DNA of 13,894 nt from Candidatus Pollutiaquabacter sp. (GCA_903854075.1 CAINVI010000110.1:1-13894), one strand, 5' to 3'. Positions 1 through 8,289 are shown, counted from the stretch's first letter. Notes: generated from the sequence alone by a model not told the origin. Numbers and translations are program-made.

Positions 1-1
1 C

Positions 2-1783
2 TGCATTGAACGCGTTGGGAAAGTCACCGAACCGAAACCGCACGAAAGCTACGACTCGACCTTCATGGTTAAGGTCTTTGAATTTGAAAAGTCGGCAACT
101 TTCAGGCAGAAAATAAAATTTAAAGGTGAACCCTGCACCATTAAAGGCCGCATTGAATATCAGGTCTGCAAGGAATCCTGCATTTTCCAGGAAGAAGAAT
201 TCAGCTTCACACTGAGTGGCACTTCTCAAGAAAAGTCTACTCCGGCCTTGGAAGAAATTGTTCCAGTCGCCGTGGACACTGTTGCTATCCATGATGCACA
301 AGATTCCTCTACAACGAACAATACTGATTCCAGCTCCACGGCTGCGCTGATTGCCGATGACGGCTGCGGCAGCGGTGGAAACAGCAGCGAGCAAGGCGCA
401 GAAGGATTGTTTGGCATTTTCATCGCTGGTGTGTTGGGCGGCTTGCTGGCGTTGCTCACGCCGTGTGTTTTTCCAATGATTCCGATGACCGTAAGTTTCT
501 TCACGAAACGAAGCGGCAATCGCTCTAAAGGAATTCGCAATGCAATCATTTATGCACTTTCGATTATCGGCATTTATGTTTCACTGGGATTGCTGGTCAC
601 AATGATCTTCGGCTCGGATGCGCTCAATGATTTAGCCAGTAACGCCTTCTTCAACATGGCGTTCTTCATCATCTTCGTCATCTTTGCCATTTCATTTTTC
701 GGTGCATTTGAAATCACGTTGCCGAGCTGGATGATCAATCGAGCAGATTCAGCGAGTGATCGCGGTGGACTGATTGGTATTTTCTTCATGGCATTCACAC
801 TTTCACTGGTGAGTTTCTCTTGTACTGGTCCGATCATCGGTACATTGCTGGTGGAAGCTGCGCACGGAAGAAGTTACATGGGTCCGTTGGTGGGAATGTT
901 CGGCTTCTCCTTTGCACTGGCTGTTCCTTTTGCCTTGTTTTCGCTATTCCCGGGCTGGTTGAATTCATTACCAAAATCCGGAGGATGGTTGAACACCGTA
1001 AAAGTGACGCTGGGATTTATCGAACTCGCACTGGCACTGAAGTTTCTTTCGAATGTCGACCTCGCCTATCACTGGGGAATTCTAAAACGCGAGACTTTCA
1101 TTGTATTGTGGGTTACTATCTTTGGCATGCTGGGCTATTATTTACTGGGGAAAATCAAACTGTCCCACGACAGTGATTCCAGCCACATCGGTATCGGCCG
1201 GTTACTTTCCGCATTGTTATCACTGAGCTTTGCCCTCTATCTGTTGCCTGGAATCTGGGGCGCACCGTTGAAACTCATCAGCGGATTTCCACCGCCTGAT
1301 TTTTATAAAGAATGGAAATCCGGCGATGAAGGCGATTGTCCGCACGACATGTTGTGTTTTAAAGATTATGACGAAGGTATGCGCTACGCCAAAGCTCAAG
1401 GCAAACCGGTCATGATTGATTTCACCGGTTGGAGCTGCGTGAATTGTCGTAAGATGGAAGACAATGTCTGGAGCGATCCGAAAGTACTCAAGAAACTTTC
1501 CGAACAATACGTCCTTATTTCCCTATACGTAGACGACAAGACACCGCTACCGGCCGATCAACAGACGGTATCTACAACCACCGGAAGAAAAATTCGCACC
1601 ACCGGAAACAAGTGGAGTGATTTACAGGCATCCGTGTACAATACCAACAGCCAGCCGTATTATGTACTGTTGGATAACGAAGGTAATCAGCTGGCCTTAC
1701 CGCGAGGCTATACGCCGGACATTGAAACATACGCCGCGTTTCTGGACGAAGGACTTTGCCGTTATGAAAAAAGAAAACGTTAA
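2..1783 (+). CDS. dsbD: Thiol:disulfide interchange protein DsbD, 5'-truncated by the window edge
   Basis: Inner-membrane reductase that passes electrons from cytoplasmic thioredoxin to periplasmic thiol proteins such as cytochrome c maturation and disulfide isomerase partners. The frame is open to the left edge, so the ATG at 65 is probably internal; numbering here counts from it. Residues 1-50 are the tail of the N-terminal alpha domain with a Cys pair (YQVCKESC, C35/C39). A Ser/Thr/Gly-rich linker follows to about 115. The multi-helix beta domain (about 115-400) carries its two redox cysteines in LTPCVFPMIP (C134) and SFSCTGP (C253). The C-terminal thioredoxin-like gamma domain has the CxxC in FTGWSCVNCRKM (C458/C461). 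Extra cysteines C101, C425 and C431 lie in linkers. All three domains needed for the electron relay are represented, so the protein looks functional. The end at 1783 leaves 110 bases before the flippase gene, and no functional link to it is evident. Confidence 0.93.
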   Translation, partial: CIERVGKVTEPKPHESYDSTFMVKVFEFEKSATFRQKIKFKGEPCTIKGRIEYQVCKESCIFQEEEFSFTLSGTSQEKSTPALEEIVPVAVDTVAIHDAQDSSTTNNTDSSSTAALIADDGCGSGGNSSEQGAEGLFGIFIAGVLGGLLALLTPCVFPMIPMTVSFFTKRSGNRSKGIRNAIIYALSIIGIYVSLGLLVTMIFGSDALNDLASNAFFNMAFFIIFVIFAISFFGAFEITLPSWMINRADSASDRGGLIGIFFMAFTLSLVSFSCTGPIIGTLLVEAAHGRSYMGPLVGMFGFSFALAVPFALFSLFPGWLNSLPKSGGWLNTVKVTLGFIELALALKFLSNVDLAYHWGILKRETFIVLWVTIFGMLGYYLLGKIKLSHDSDSSHIGIGRLLSALLSLSFALYLLPGIWGAPLKLISGFPPPDFYKEWKSGDEGDCPHDMLCFKDYDEGMRYAKAQGKPVMIDFTGWSCVNCRKMEDNVWSDPKVLKKLSEQYVLISLYVDDKTPLPADQQTVSTTTGRKIRTTGNKWSDLQASVYNTNSQPYYVLLDNEGNQLALPRGYTPDIETYAAFLDEGLCRYEKRKR

Positions 1784-1893
1784 TCGGGTACTTCTCCCCT
1801 TCGCTTAAACCGGCGGCTAAATTCGCCGTATTCAATTCTTTCAATAACACCCGCTGTCAACGCAGCCGACTGATTCTTTCTCAATAACCACTC

Positions 1894-3348
1894 ATGCAAC
1901 GAAAATTCATCACCAACCTGCTCCTGGTTCTCGCCTTGAACCTGTTGGTGAAGCCATTTTGGATTCTCGGCATCGACCGTGCGGTACAGAATGCAGTGGG
2001 TACAGAGCAATACGGATTTTATTATGCGATTTTTAATTTTTCTTTTCTGCTAAATATCCTGCTCGATCTTGGCATCACCAATTTCAACAATAAAAATATC
2101 GCGCAAAACAATCACTTACTCTCGAAGCATTTCGCGAGCATTGTGATGTTGCGCATATTACTGGCCGTCGTATTTTCGGTAATCACCTTATTGGGTGGAT
2201 GGATGATTGGCTATACGGCCGATATGCTGAAGATGCTGGTCGCCGTACTATTCAATCAGATTCTAATATCGTTTATCATGTACCTGCGCTCCAACCTGGC
2301 AGGTCTTCATCAATTCAAAACAGACAGTGTTATTTCCATTCTGGACCGACTGATCATGATTGTGATTTGCGGATTTCTGCTGTTGACCCACAGTGAGCCC
2401 GGCAGTTTCCAGCTGAAATGGTTTATTTACGCGCAGACAGCAGCCTATCTTATCACCTTTTTCATCACCTTTTTCATTGTTCTGGACAAGGCTAAAGTGC
2501 GTCGTTTCACCTGGCGCTGGCCCTTCTTTGTGATGATTCTAAAAAAGAGCTATCCGTACGCCGTACTGGTTCTACTGATGACTTTTTACAACCGTATTGA
2601 TGGTGTTATGTTGGAACGCCTATTACCGTTTCGCGTAGGCGCTGTAGAGGCTGGAATTTATGCGTCCGCCTATCGCCTGCTGGACGCAGCAAATATGATT
2701 GCCTTTCTTTTCGCCGGTCTGTTGTTACCCATCTTTGCACGCATGATAAAACTGAAGGAAAGTGTAGAGGAGATCGCCGACCTCTCCTTTTCATTACTGG
2801 TCATTCCGGCAATGATCGTTTCCTGCTGCTGTGCATTCTTCAGTTACGAGATGATGGATCTGCTCTACGAAGGAAGTTATATCGACGAGTCGGCGAAGGT
2901 TTTCCGAATTCTCATGTGCTGTTTTGTCCCGATTGCCAGTACGTATATCTACGGCACCTTGCTCACAGCTAATGGAAATCTCCGGCAGCTGAATATTATG
3001 GCGAGCACCGGCATGCTGATCAACATTCTGCTTAATTTCATTTTGATTCCGCGCTACTCGGCTACCGGTGCTGCAGTATCAAGTATTGTGACACAATCCT
3101 TTACGTGTTTAGCACAGGTGATCATGGTACGACGCACCTTTCGGTTCACACCGAATTATACCTTGTGGTTGAGAATACTACTCTTCATTGGACTTTGCAT
3201 AGGCATCAATTATTCCGTTCACCAACTTCCGGTGCACTGGATGGTGCAATTCGTCATTAGTGCAGGCGCATGTTTCGGCAGCGCATTCTTACTGCACCTG
3301 ATCAGCCCAAGAAATATCTACCGGATCGTTCGGTACGAAGAAGCCTGA
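1894..3348 (+). CDS. Oligosaccharide/polysaccharide flippase, Wzx-like (MOP superfamily)
   Basis: A 484-residue integral membrane protein with about 12-14 predicted hydrophobic helices across its whole length and no soluble domain. The N-terminus has the pattern of the polysaccharide_synt/Wzx family: a helix of about 20 residues, then VGTEQYGFYYAIFNFSF and LLDLGITNFNNKN, where flippases usually read 'G.YG.....F..ll..l.D.Gl'. Family members move undecaprenyl-linked oligosaccharide units across the inner membrane. The ATG at 1894 is the first possible start, because an in-frame TAA lies at 1885-1887. No clean -7 box precedes it; the nearest is TAAATTCG at 1818-1825, one mismatch from TAnnTTTG. 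The two Wzz-like proteins and the ligase-like gene downstream support a role in surface polysaccharide export rather than drug efflux. MurJ is a less likely alternative, since the peptidoglycan context is missing. Confidence 0.88.
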   Translation: MQRKFITNLLLVLALNLLVKPFWILGIDRAVQNAVGTEQYGFYYAIFNFSFLLNILLDLGITNFNNKNIAQNNHLLSKHFASIVMLRILLAVVFSVITLLGGWMIGYTADMLKMLVAVLFNQILISFIMYLRSNLAGLHQFKTDSVISILDRLIMIVICGFLLLTHSEPGSFQLKWFIYAQTAAYLITFFITFFIVLDKAKVRRFTWRWPFFVMILKKSYPYAVLVLLMTFYNRIDGVMLERLLPFRVGAVEAGIYASAYRLLDAANMIAFLFAGLLLPIFARMIKLKESVEEIADLSFSLLVIPAMIVSCCCAFFSYEMMDLLYEGSYIDESAKVFRILMCCFVPIASTYIYGTLLTANGNLRQLNIMASTGMLINILLNFILIPRYSATGAAVSSIVTQSFTCLAQVIMVRRTFRFTPNYTLWLRILLFIGLCIGINYSVHQLPVHWMVQFVISAGACFGSAFLLHLISPRNIYRIVRYEEA

Positions 3349-3402
3349 CGACGATTCACTGAGAATAGCTAATCGCTTGTTTTATAGTAATTTGCGAAGC
3401 CT

Positions 3403-3437
3403 GTAAAGGCCGCTTTACGTTTCCAAATTCGCTTTAC
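3403..3437. repeat. Inverted plus direct repeat upstream of the polysaccharide operon promoter
   Basis: GTAAAG at 3403-3408 and CTTTAC at 3413-3418 form a perfect 6-bp inverted repeat around GCCG. The octamer CGCTTTAC occurs at 3411-3418 and again at 3430-3437, 19 bases apart start to start; the copies are followed by GTTTCC and TTTCC respectively. The second copy ends five bases before the putative -7 box. This could be a regulator binding site or a short hairpin ending the flippase transcript. There is no long T-run after the hairpin, so I favour the operator reading, weakly. Confidence 0.4.
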
Positions 3438-3442
3438 TTTCC

Positions 3443-3450
3443 TAACTTTG
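3443..3450 (+). promoter_or_regulatory. Putative Bacteroidota -7 promoter box (TAACTTTG) for the Wzz/ligase operon
   Basis: TAACTTTG matches the TAnnTTTG consensus exactly. The G of the box and the two preceding Ts form a TTG that is in frame with the downstream gene and could be mistaken for its start. The ATG at 3472 lies 21 bases past the box, which would give a leader of roughly 15 nt. No convincing -33 TTG/TTTG element sits at the usual spacing. Confidence 0.6.
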
Positions 3451-3471
3451 GCTTCCCGTTCAGCCGTCTAC

Positions 3472-4587
3472 ATGTTTCAACCATCCAGGGAAACCAACTA
3501 TTTGGAATCCACGAGTTTAGTCGTGACGGCTTTCCGTTGGCGTAAACCGTTGGTCATTTTATCCCTGCTGGCGGCAATTGGATCCTTCATTTTTTCCGGA
3601 CCGGCATTTATCACTCCGAAATACAAAGCGTCTGTCGTTTTTTTCCCTCCTGCGACCAACTCCTTGAGCCGCGCTTTATTGACCGATAATTCTTCCGAAA
3701 AGCAAGACATTCTCGCCTTTGGCGCAGAAGCCGAAGCGGAGCAGATGCTACAATTATTGAATTCGGATGTGATCCGGGAGAAGATCACCAAAAAATTCGG
3801 TTTAATGGAGCATTACGGTATACGAAGCGATGAAGCATATCCGATGACGATGTTAACCGAAGAATACCGCGACAACATCTCCTTCTCGCGTACAGAATTC
3901 ATGTCTGTTCGCATTGATGTCTTGGATATCGACCCTCAGCTCGCTGCCGATATCGCCAATGATATTGCCGCACTATTAGACTCTACCAAAAACAGCATTC
4001 AAAAAGCCAGAGCGGAAGAAGCCCTTACCATTGTCGAGCAAGCTTACATAGAAAAATCAACATCCATCCGAGTAAAAGAGGATTCGCTCAATAGCATTCG
4101 TGCGATCGGCATTTTCGACTACACGAATCAATCCGCCATTTGGAGTGAAGAGTATGCACATTCGTACGCTACACTAAACAACGAAAAGGCCGCGCTGGGC
4201 GTTCTGGAAAATCATCACGGTAAAAACTCTAACGACACATCTGTCATCAATACACGTGCACGGATTGCAGGTGCAAATGCACGATTAAAGGCGGTACAGG
4301 AAAAGATGAATCAGCTGGCCACCTTTGGTGGTGCAGCTGTTTCACTCAGCGAACAACTGGAAATCGACCGAAAAGATCAGGCTCGCTTGAAGGAGCAGCT
4401 CGACAAACTCCGGATCGATACGCACAATGCCATTTCTAATAAATTCATTGTCAATCAGGCCACCAAGGCAGAGCGTAAAAGCACTCCTGTCCGCTGGCTG
4501 ATTGTATTACTGACTACCACCGGAACGCTTCTACTCACCTTCATCGTATTACTCTTTATCGAACGTATACGTACCGTAGAGATTTAA
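3472..4587 (+). CDS. Wzz/GumC-like polysaccharide chain-length determinant (copy 1), no kinase domain
   Basis: A 371-residue inner-membrane protein with the polysaccharide co-polymerase topology. A cytoplasmic N-terminus leads to TM1 (about 26-46, from KPLVILSLLAAIGSF), then a large periplasmic part rich in charged helices and probable coiled coil (about 175-320). A second TM near the C-terminus (about 342-365) follows the motif STPVRWLIVLL. It ends about six residues after that helix, so the cytoplasmic tyrosine-kinase domain found in Wzc proteins is absent. Such proteins set polymer length with the Wzy polymerase. The ATG at 3472 is preferred over the in-frame TTG at 3448, because that TTG lies inside the putative -7 box. 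It is followed after 26 bases by a clear paralogue (residues such as EQMLQ, HYGI, PVRWLIVL are shared), which points to tandem duplication. Confidence 0.85.
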   Translation: MFQPSRETNYLESTSLVVTAFRWRKPLVILSLLAAIGSFIFSGPAFITPKYKASVVFFPPATNSLSRALLTDNSSEKQDILAFGAEAEAEQMLQLLNSDVIREKITKKFGLMEHYGIRSDEAYPMTMLTEEYRDNISFSRTEFMSVRIDVLDIDPQLAADIANDIAALLDSTKNSIQKARAEEALTIVEQAYIEKSTSIRVKEDSLNSIRAIGIFDYTNQSAIWSEEYAHSYATLNNEKAALGVLENHHGKNSNDTSVINTRARIAGANARLKAVQEKMNQLATFGGAAVSLSEQLEIDRKDQARLKEQLDKLRIDTHNAISNKFIVNQATKAERKSTPVRWLIVLLTTTGTLLLTFIVLLFIERIRTVEI

Positions 4588-4613
4588 CATAACACATCTC
4601 ATACCATCACTTC

Positions 4614-5582
4614 ATGGACAATTCCGTTTTCAATTCGCAAGTACTGATTGATCTGGTATATCGAAAGCGCAAGCCGCTTATCATTATTGCATTACTCGCA
4701 GGCGTAGCAGCGATTGTTTTTTCCACGCCCTACTTTATGCCGCCACGCTTCAAATCAAATGCGGTAATCTATCCATCTAACCTGATTGCCTATAGTAGCG
4801 AGAGTCCAACGGAGCAAATGCTACAGATCGCTCAATCGTCGGACATCCGAAACCGTATTATCAACAGCTTTGATCTTTACAGTCATTATGGCATCGACAC
4901 CGTAACAAATCCTCATTTCAAGACCGACGCCATAGCGCAATTCGAAGAAAACATCTCCATCAAAAAGACGGAATACGAATCCATGGAAATCACCGCGTAT
5001 GACCATGATCCAAAAACCGCTGCTGCCATTGTCGACTCCATCATCAATAATTTCAATCTCAAAGCCCGTGAAATGCAGAAGGAAAAATCGATGGAAGTAT
5101 TGATCATTTGCAAGAACCAGCTCGATATGAAAAAAGCTGAAATGGACAGCATGGAAGTTGCCATTAAGCAAATAAGAAACGACTACGGCATTCTTGATTA
5201 CAAAGGACAGTCCGAAGAAGCCCTACGCGGACTTTTCCGGAACTTGTCTTCCGGCAACGGAAATGGCGTGAATGAAGCAAAAAAAATGATCGAATCCCTG
5301 AAGGTAAAAGGTGGCGACTATAATGCGCTCAACGAACACCTGTGGCGTATTCGCGGCCATTATAACGAACTTAAAATCGCCTACGAAAACGCCTACCGTG
5401 ATGTAAACAAGGTACTGACCTACACCAATGTCGTAACCAAGCCCCAAGTCGCAGACAAGAAATCATTCCCGGTTCGTTGGCTGATTGTATTGATTACGGT
5501 AAGTTCATCGGTCCTTTTCGCTTTCGTTGTTTTATTGATTCTGGAAGCCAGAAAACGTAACAACTCCACCGAGAATGCCTGA
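4614..5582 (+). CDS. Wzz/GumC-like polysaccharide chain-length determinant (copy 2), no kinase domain
   Basis: A 322-residue paralogue of the gene just upstream. TM1 spans about 20-40 (PLIIIALLAGVAAIVFSTPY), a charged periplasmic helical region follows, and TM2 spans about 290-312 after SFPVRWLIVLI. Shared landmarks with copy 1 are the RKP before TM1, TEQMLQ, SHYGID, the NISIKKTEYESM segment against NISFSRTEFMSV, and KS(F/T)PVRWLIVL. It is 49 residues shorter, mostly because it lacks a Ser/Asp/Ala-rich insertion before EQMLQ and part of the coiled coil. Like copy 1 it has no kinase domain. Its stop overlaps the next gene's start by 8 bases (AATGCCTGA), indicating translational coupling to the ligase-like gene. 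Whether the two copies form mixed oligomers or act on different polymers cannot be told from sequence. Confidence 0.84.
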   Translation: MDNSVFNSQVLIDLVYRKRKPLIIIALLAGVAAIVFSTPYFMPPRFKSNAVIYPSNLIAYSSESPTEQMLQIAQSSDIRNRIINSFDLYSHYGIDTVTNPHFKTDAIAQFEENISIKKTEYESMEITAYDHDPKTAAAIVDSIINNFNLKAREMQKEKSMEVLIICKNQLDMKKAEMDSMEVAIKQIRNDYGILDYKGQSEEALRGLFRNLSSGNGNGVNEAKKMIESLKVKGGDYNALNEHLWRIRGHYNELKIAYENAYRDVNKVLTYTNVVTKPQVADKKSFPVRWLIVLITVSSSVLFAFVVLLILEARKRNNSTENA

Positions 5583-7017
5583 AAACGGAAAGACAGCGAA
5601 TAGCTGGTTTTACGGAATCAGCCTCCTCTTCCTTGCCGCTGTCATTTACTTTCTGAGTCGTGAACTTTACTGGGCGGCCGCCTTTCCGGTGGTGATTGGC
5701 GTCATCCTTATGGCTTTATTCGCCATGGATAAAGTCTTGCTGCTTATTGCCTTTTGCACACCTTTGGCAATTGTACTAAACGACAAGTCCAGTGGGCCGG
5801 CCATCAGTGTACCGACAGAACCGTTGCTTTTTGGTGTATTATTATTGACGGTATTCAAACTCGTTTATCAAGGCGGCTTCGATCGTAAGATTTTATTTCA
5901 TCCGGTATCCGTTGCCGTTTTATTTATGGTTTTCTGGAAAGTCATCACGAGCATAACCAGCACGATGCCTGTTGTTTCGCTGAAGCACTTACTTTCTCAA
6001 ATGTGGTTCATCATTCCGTTTTTCTATCTAGGAACTCAGCTGTTCCGGGAAACTATCAACATACGCCGTTTTGTATGGATGTACTCCGCATCGTTAGTGA
6101 TTGTCATTGCTTATACGTTATACAGTCATGCCGAACAAGGCTGGACCCAAGAAGCAGCTCACTGGGTCATGTATCCGTTTTACAATGACCATACTGCATA
6201 CGCTGCAGCCATTGCACTTTTTATCCCGGTCATTTTTGCCTTTACTCGTCTTGAAGACATCTCAACCCGGGAAAAAACACTAGCGGCAATGATGCTTCTT
6301 GTACTTATAATAGCCATCGTACTTTCGTACACCCGCGCTGCATGGATCAGTCTGATCGTTGCACTATTGGCGTTTATCGTTTATTATTTCCGAATACGCT
6401 TCTGGACTGTTTTTATTTCCGGCGTCACCGTTGTAACGCTCTTCCTGACTTTTCAAGGCGACATCCTGATGAAGCTCGAAAAGAATCGTCAGGATTCCGC
6501 TACAGACATCAATAAACACCTGCAATCAATTTCCAACATATCAACGGACGCTTCGAACCTTGAACGAATCAATCGCTGGAACTCCGCTTTTCGCATGTGG
6601 GACCAACATCCGTTTTTTGGCTGGGGACCTGGAACCTACCAATTCAATTACGCGCCATTTCAAAAATCCGATGAGATGACTATCATCTCCACCAATGCGG
6701 GCAATCGTGGTAATGCACACAGCGAGTATATCGGTCCGCTGGCAGAATCCGGCGTAATTGGAATGGCAAGTATGATTTTATTGGTCATCACCACGCTTTA
6801 CAGCGCCACGATGGTTTATTCGCGCACAAAAGACCGACAGCTGCGCATCCTTATGCTGGGCGTTTTGCTCGGACTAATTACCTACTTCGTTCACGGAACA
6901 CTCAACAACTTCCTGGATACGGATAAACTTTCCGTTCCATTTTGGGCGTTTATGGCAATGCTGGTATCGTTGGACGTATATCACCACCGCAACGAAAAGG
7001 CGTCAGTTGCTCCGTAA
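5575..7017 (+). CDS. O-antigen ligase / Wzy-type polymerase family membrane protein
   Basis: A 480-residue polytopic inner-membrane protein with about 11-12 hydrophobic helices and the Wzy_C/O-antigen ligase signature. This comprises YNDHTAYAAA (about 203-212), SYTRAAWISL (251-260, with the conserved Arg254), and a large periplasmic loop (about 296-395). The loop contains RINRWNSAFRMWDQHPFFGW, GPGTYQFNYAPF and NAHSEYIGPLAESG (His382). Family members transfer or polymerise undecaprenyl-diphosphate-linked glycans on the periplasmic face; WaaL-type ligases and Wzy polymerases cannot be separated confidently from sequence. The preceding paired chain-length determinants favour a polymerase or a ligase acting on a Wzy-made chain. 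The ATG at 5575 overlaps the previous gene by 8 bases, so the three genes from 3472 to 7017 read as one operon. It converges on the phosphatase gene with a 14-base gap. Confidence 0.85.
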   Translation: MPENGKTANSWFYGISLLFLAAVIYFLSRELYWAAAFPVVIGVILMALFAMDKVLLLIAFCTPLAIVLNDKSSGPAISVPTEPLLFGVLLLTVFKLVYQGGFDRKILFHPVSVAVLFMVFWKVITSITSTMPVVSLKHLLSQMWFIIPFFYLGTQLFRETINIRRFVWMYSASLVIVIAYTLYSHAEQGWTQEAAHWVMYPFYNDHTAYAAAIALFIPVIFAFTRLEDISTREKTLAAMMLLVLIIAIVLSYTRAAWISLIVALLAFIVYYFRIRFWTVFISGVTVVTLFLTFQGDILMKLEKNRQDSATDINKHLQSISNISTDASNLERINRWNSAFRMWDQHPFFGWGPGTYQFNYAPFQKSDEMTIISTNAGNRGNAHSEYIGPLAESGVIGMASMILLVITTLYSATMVYSRTKDRQLRILMLGVLLGLITYFVHGTLNNFLDTDKLSVPFWAFMAMLVSLDVYHHRNEKASVAP

Positions 7018-7041
7018 AAACAAAGTCGTAATCAGACTTTG
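7016..7041 (-). terminator. Intrinsic terminator of the phosphatase gene, overlapping its stop codon
   Basis: CAAAGTC (7021-7027) and GACTTTG (7035-7041) are perfect 7-bp arms around a 7-base loop. Read on the minus strand, the hairpin is followed directly by TTTTT (7020-7016), as in a rho-independent terminator. The stop codon of the minus-strand phosphatase gene (7032-7034) lies in the loop and the last sense codons form the first arm. On the plus strand the hairpin is followed by GAACC, not a T-run, so it is directional and would not obviously stop transcription from the ligase-like gene. Confidence 0.65.
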
Positions 7042-8288
7042 AACCAGCAACTCAGCAATGTAATATCGTCGGTATACATGCCAGTTTGCTTAAACGAGGC
7101 GAGCGTATCGACCAATTGCTGATGCACTTTCTTCAAATCATTTTCATGAATACGGCTTGTGAAAAATTCACGTAAGCGAAATGCACCGTAATCTTCGCCG
7201 GCTTCGTTCTCGACGTCGGTTACACCATCGGTATAGCAATGAAGAAACGCATTCCCGGGAACGAAGGTTTTCCCCACATTAACGAAGGGTAATTCTTCAA
7301 ACATGCCCAACGCTGTACTTCCTTCATTTAGCATGTACACCACTTTTTCGTGAATAAGAAACGGTGGATTATGACCAGCATTTACATAGGTCAACTCACG
7401 TGTCTTACTATTATAGCGGCCGATGAACATGGTGATGAACTTCTCACCCTTTGCGCTCTTGAATACTTTTTGATTCAACAAACGCACAAGCTCCGGCAAT
7501 GTACTGGAAACATTCACATGAGCATGCAGATTGGCCTGGAAATTTGAACACAGTAAGGCAGCTGGAATACCTTTTCCCGACACATCAGCCATACAGAAAA
7601 CAAATTCATCCTCACTAATTGGAATATAATCGTAATAATCACCGCCTACTTCTTGATGCGGCAAGTAGAGCGCCTGCAAACGATAACCTGCTTTATCCGG
7701 CAGTGTTACCGGAAACAACATGCTCTGCATCTGCGCTGCCAGTTCAAGATCGCGTCGCATCGCAGCCTGCCGGATCTTCTCGCCAGACACGTGATTATTT
7801 TCGATAGCAACAACAATCAGATTGGTGATGGTCTGAATGAAAGGAATGAGCTCGTTTTTCTTAGGGATAACGCTGTTGGAAAAACCACCGACCAATGCAT
7901 AAGCCAGCAACTGATCTTTGTGGTAGACCGGAATAATGGAATCAAATGAATGAACCCACAACTCCTTTTCCATTTCCAGGTTATGGAGCTTATTCAATTC
8001 ATCCAAAATCTTTCCGATATCAATCCCCGAAAAAGTTGTATTTGTACCGTACATTAACGCACACGTCCAGGAAGATTCACGAATAAACAGCGCGAGTTTC
8101 TCAACCTTGAGCTGACTGTTCAGCACATGCTCATAGACATCGAGTAATTGCTTGGTAGAAAAATTATAATTGATGGCTTTGGTAATCTGGAGTAGCCAGT
8201 GTAACTGCAGCTTTTTGGCGCCGAGCTCTGCCACCAGCGTATCACCGGCGTCGGCTAACGACTTATGTTGCTTCGGTTTTTCGGACAC
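7032..8288 (-). CDS. GAF-domain SpoIIE/RsbU-type PP2C serine/threonine phosphatase
   Basis: A cytoplasmic protein of 418 residues from a GTG at 8288. Residues about 24-165 resemble a GAF-type sensory domain (KKLQLHWLLQITKAINYNFS, LLAYALVGG, then a helix up to IENNHV). A connecting helix (168-197: RRDLELAAQMQSMLFP) is typical of RsbU-type phosphatases. The PP2C domain (about 195-418) has GGDYYDY (D217), DVSGKG (D235), YVNAGHNPPF, CYTDGVTDVEN (D354) and YTDDITLL (D408), the metal-binding acidic residues of active members. Such enzymes dephosphorylate anti-anti-sigma or similar STAS proteins; no such partner is visible here, so the substrate is unknown. An in-frame ATG at 8477 exists, but it would overlap the last 190 bases of lpxD in another frame, and the extra residues are unlike the family. 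The GTG lies one base after the lpxD stop (TGACGTG), suggesting coupled translation. Confidence 0.87.
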   Translation of the reverse strand: MSEKPKQHKSLADAGDTLVAELGAKKLQLHWLLQITKAINYNFSTKQLLDVYEHVLNSQLKVEKLALFIRESSWTCALMYGTNTTFSGIDIGKILDELNKLHNLEMEKELWVHSFDSIIPVYHKDQLLAYALVGGFSNSVIPKKNELIPFIQTITNLIVVAIENNHVSGEKIRQAAMRRDLELAAQMQSMLFPVTLPDKAGYRLQALYLPHQEVGGDYYDYIPISEDEFVFCMADVSGKGIPAALLCSNFQANLHAHVNVSSTLPELVRLLNQKVFKSAKGEKFITMFIGRYNSKTRELTYVNAGHNPPFLIHEKVVYMLNEGSTALGMFEELPFVNVGKTFVPGNAFLHCYTDGVTDVENEAGEDYGAFRLREFFTSRIHENDLKKVHQQLVDTLASFKQTGMYTDDITLLSCWFKV

Positions 8289-8289
8289 G

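Noticed and set aside
1818..1825. TAAATTCG as flippase promoter
   Set aside because: It has one mismatch to TAnnTTTG and no -33 partner; such near matches are frequent in this base composition.
1811..1828. Hairpin CGGCG/CGCCG after dsbD as a terminator
   Set aside because: The stem has only five pairs plus a wobble, and the following bases are T-rich but interrupted (TATTCAATTC), so it is not convincing.
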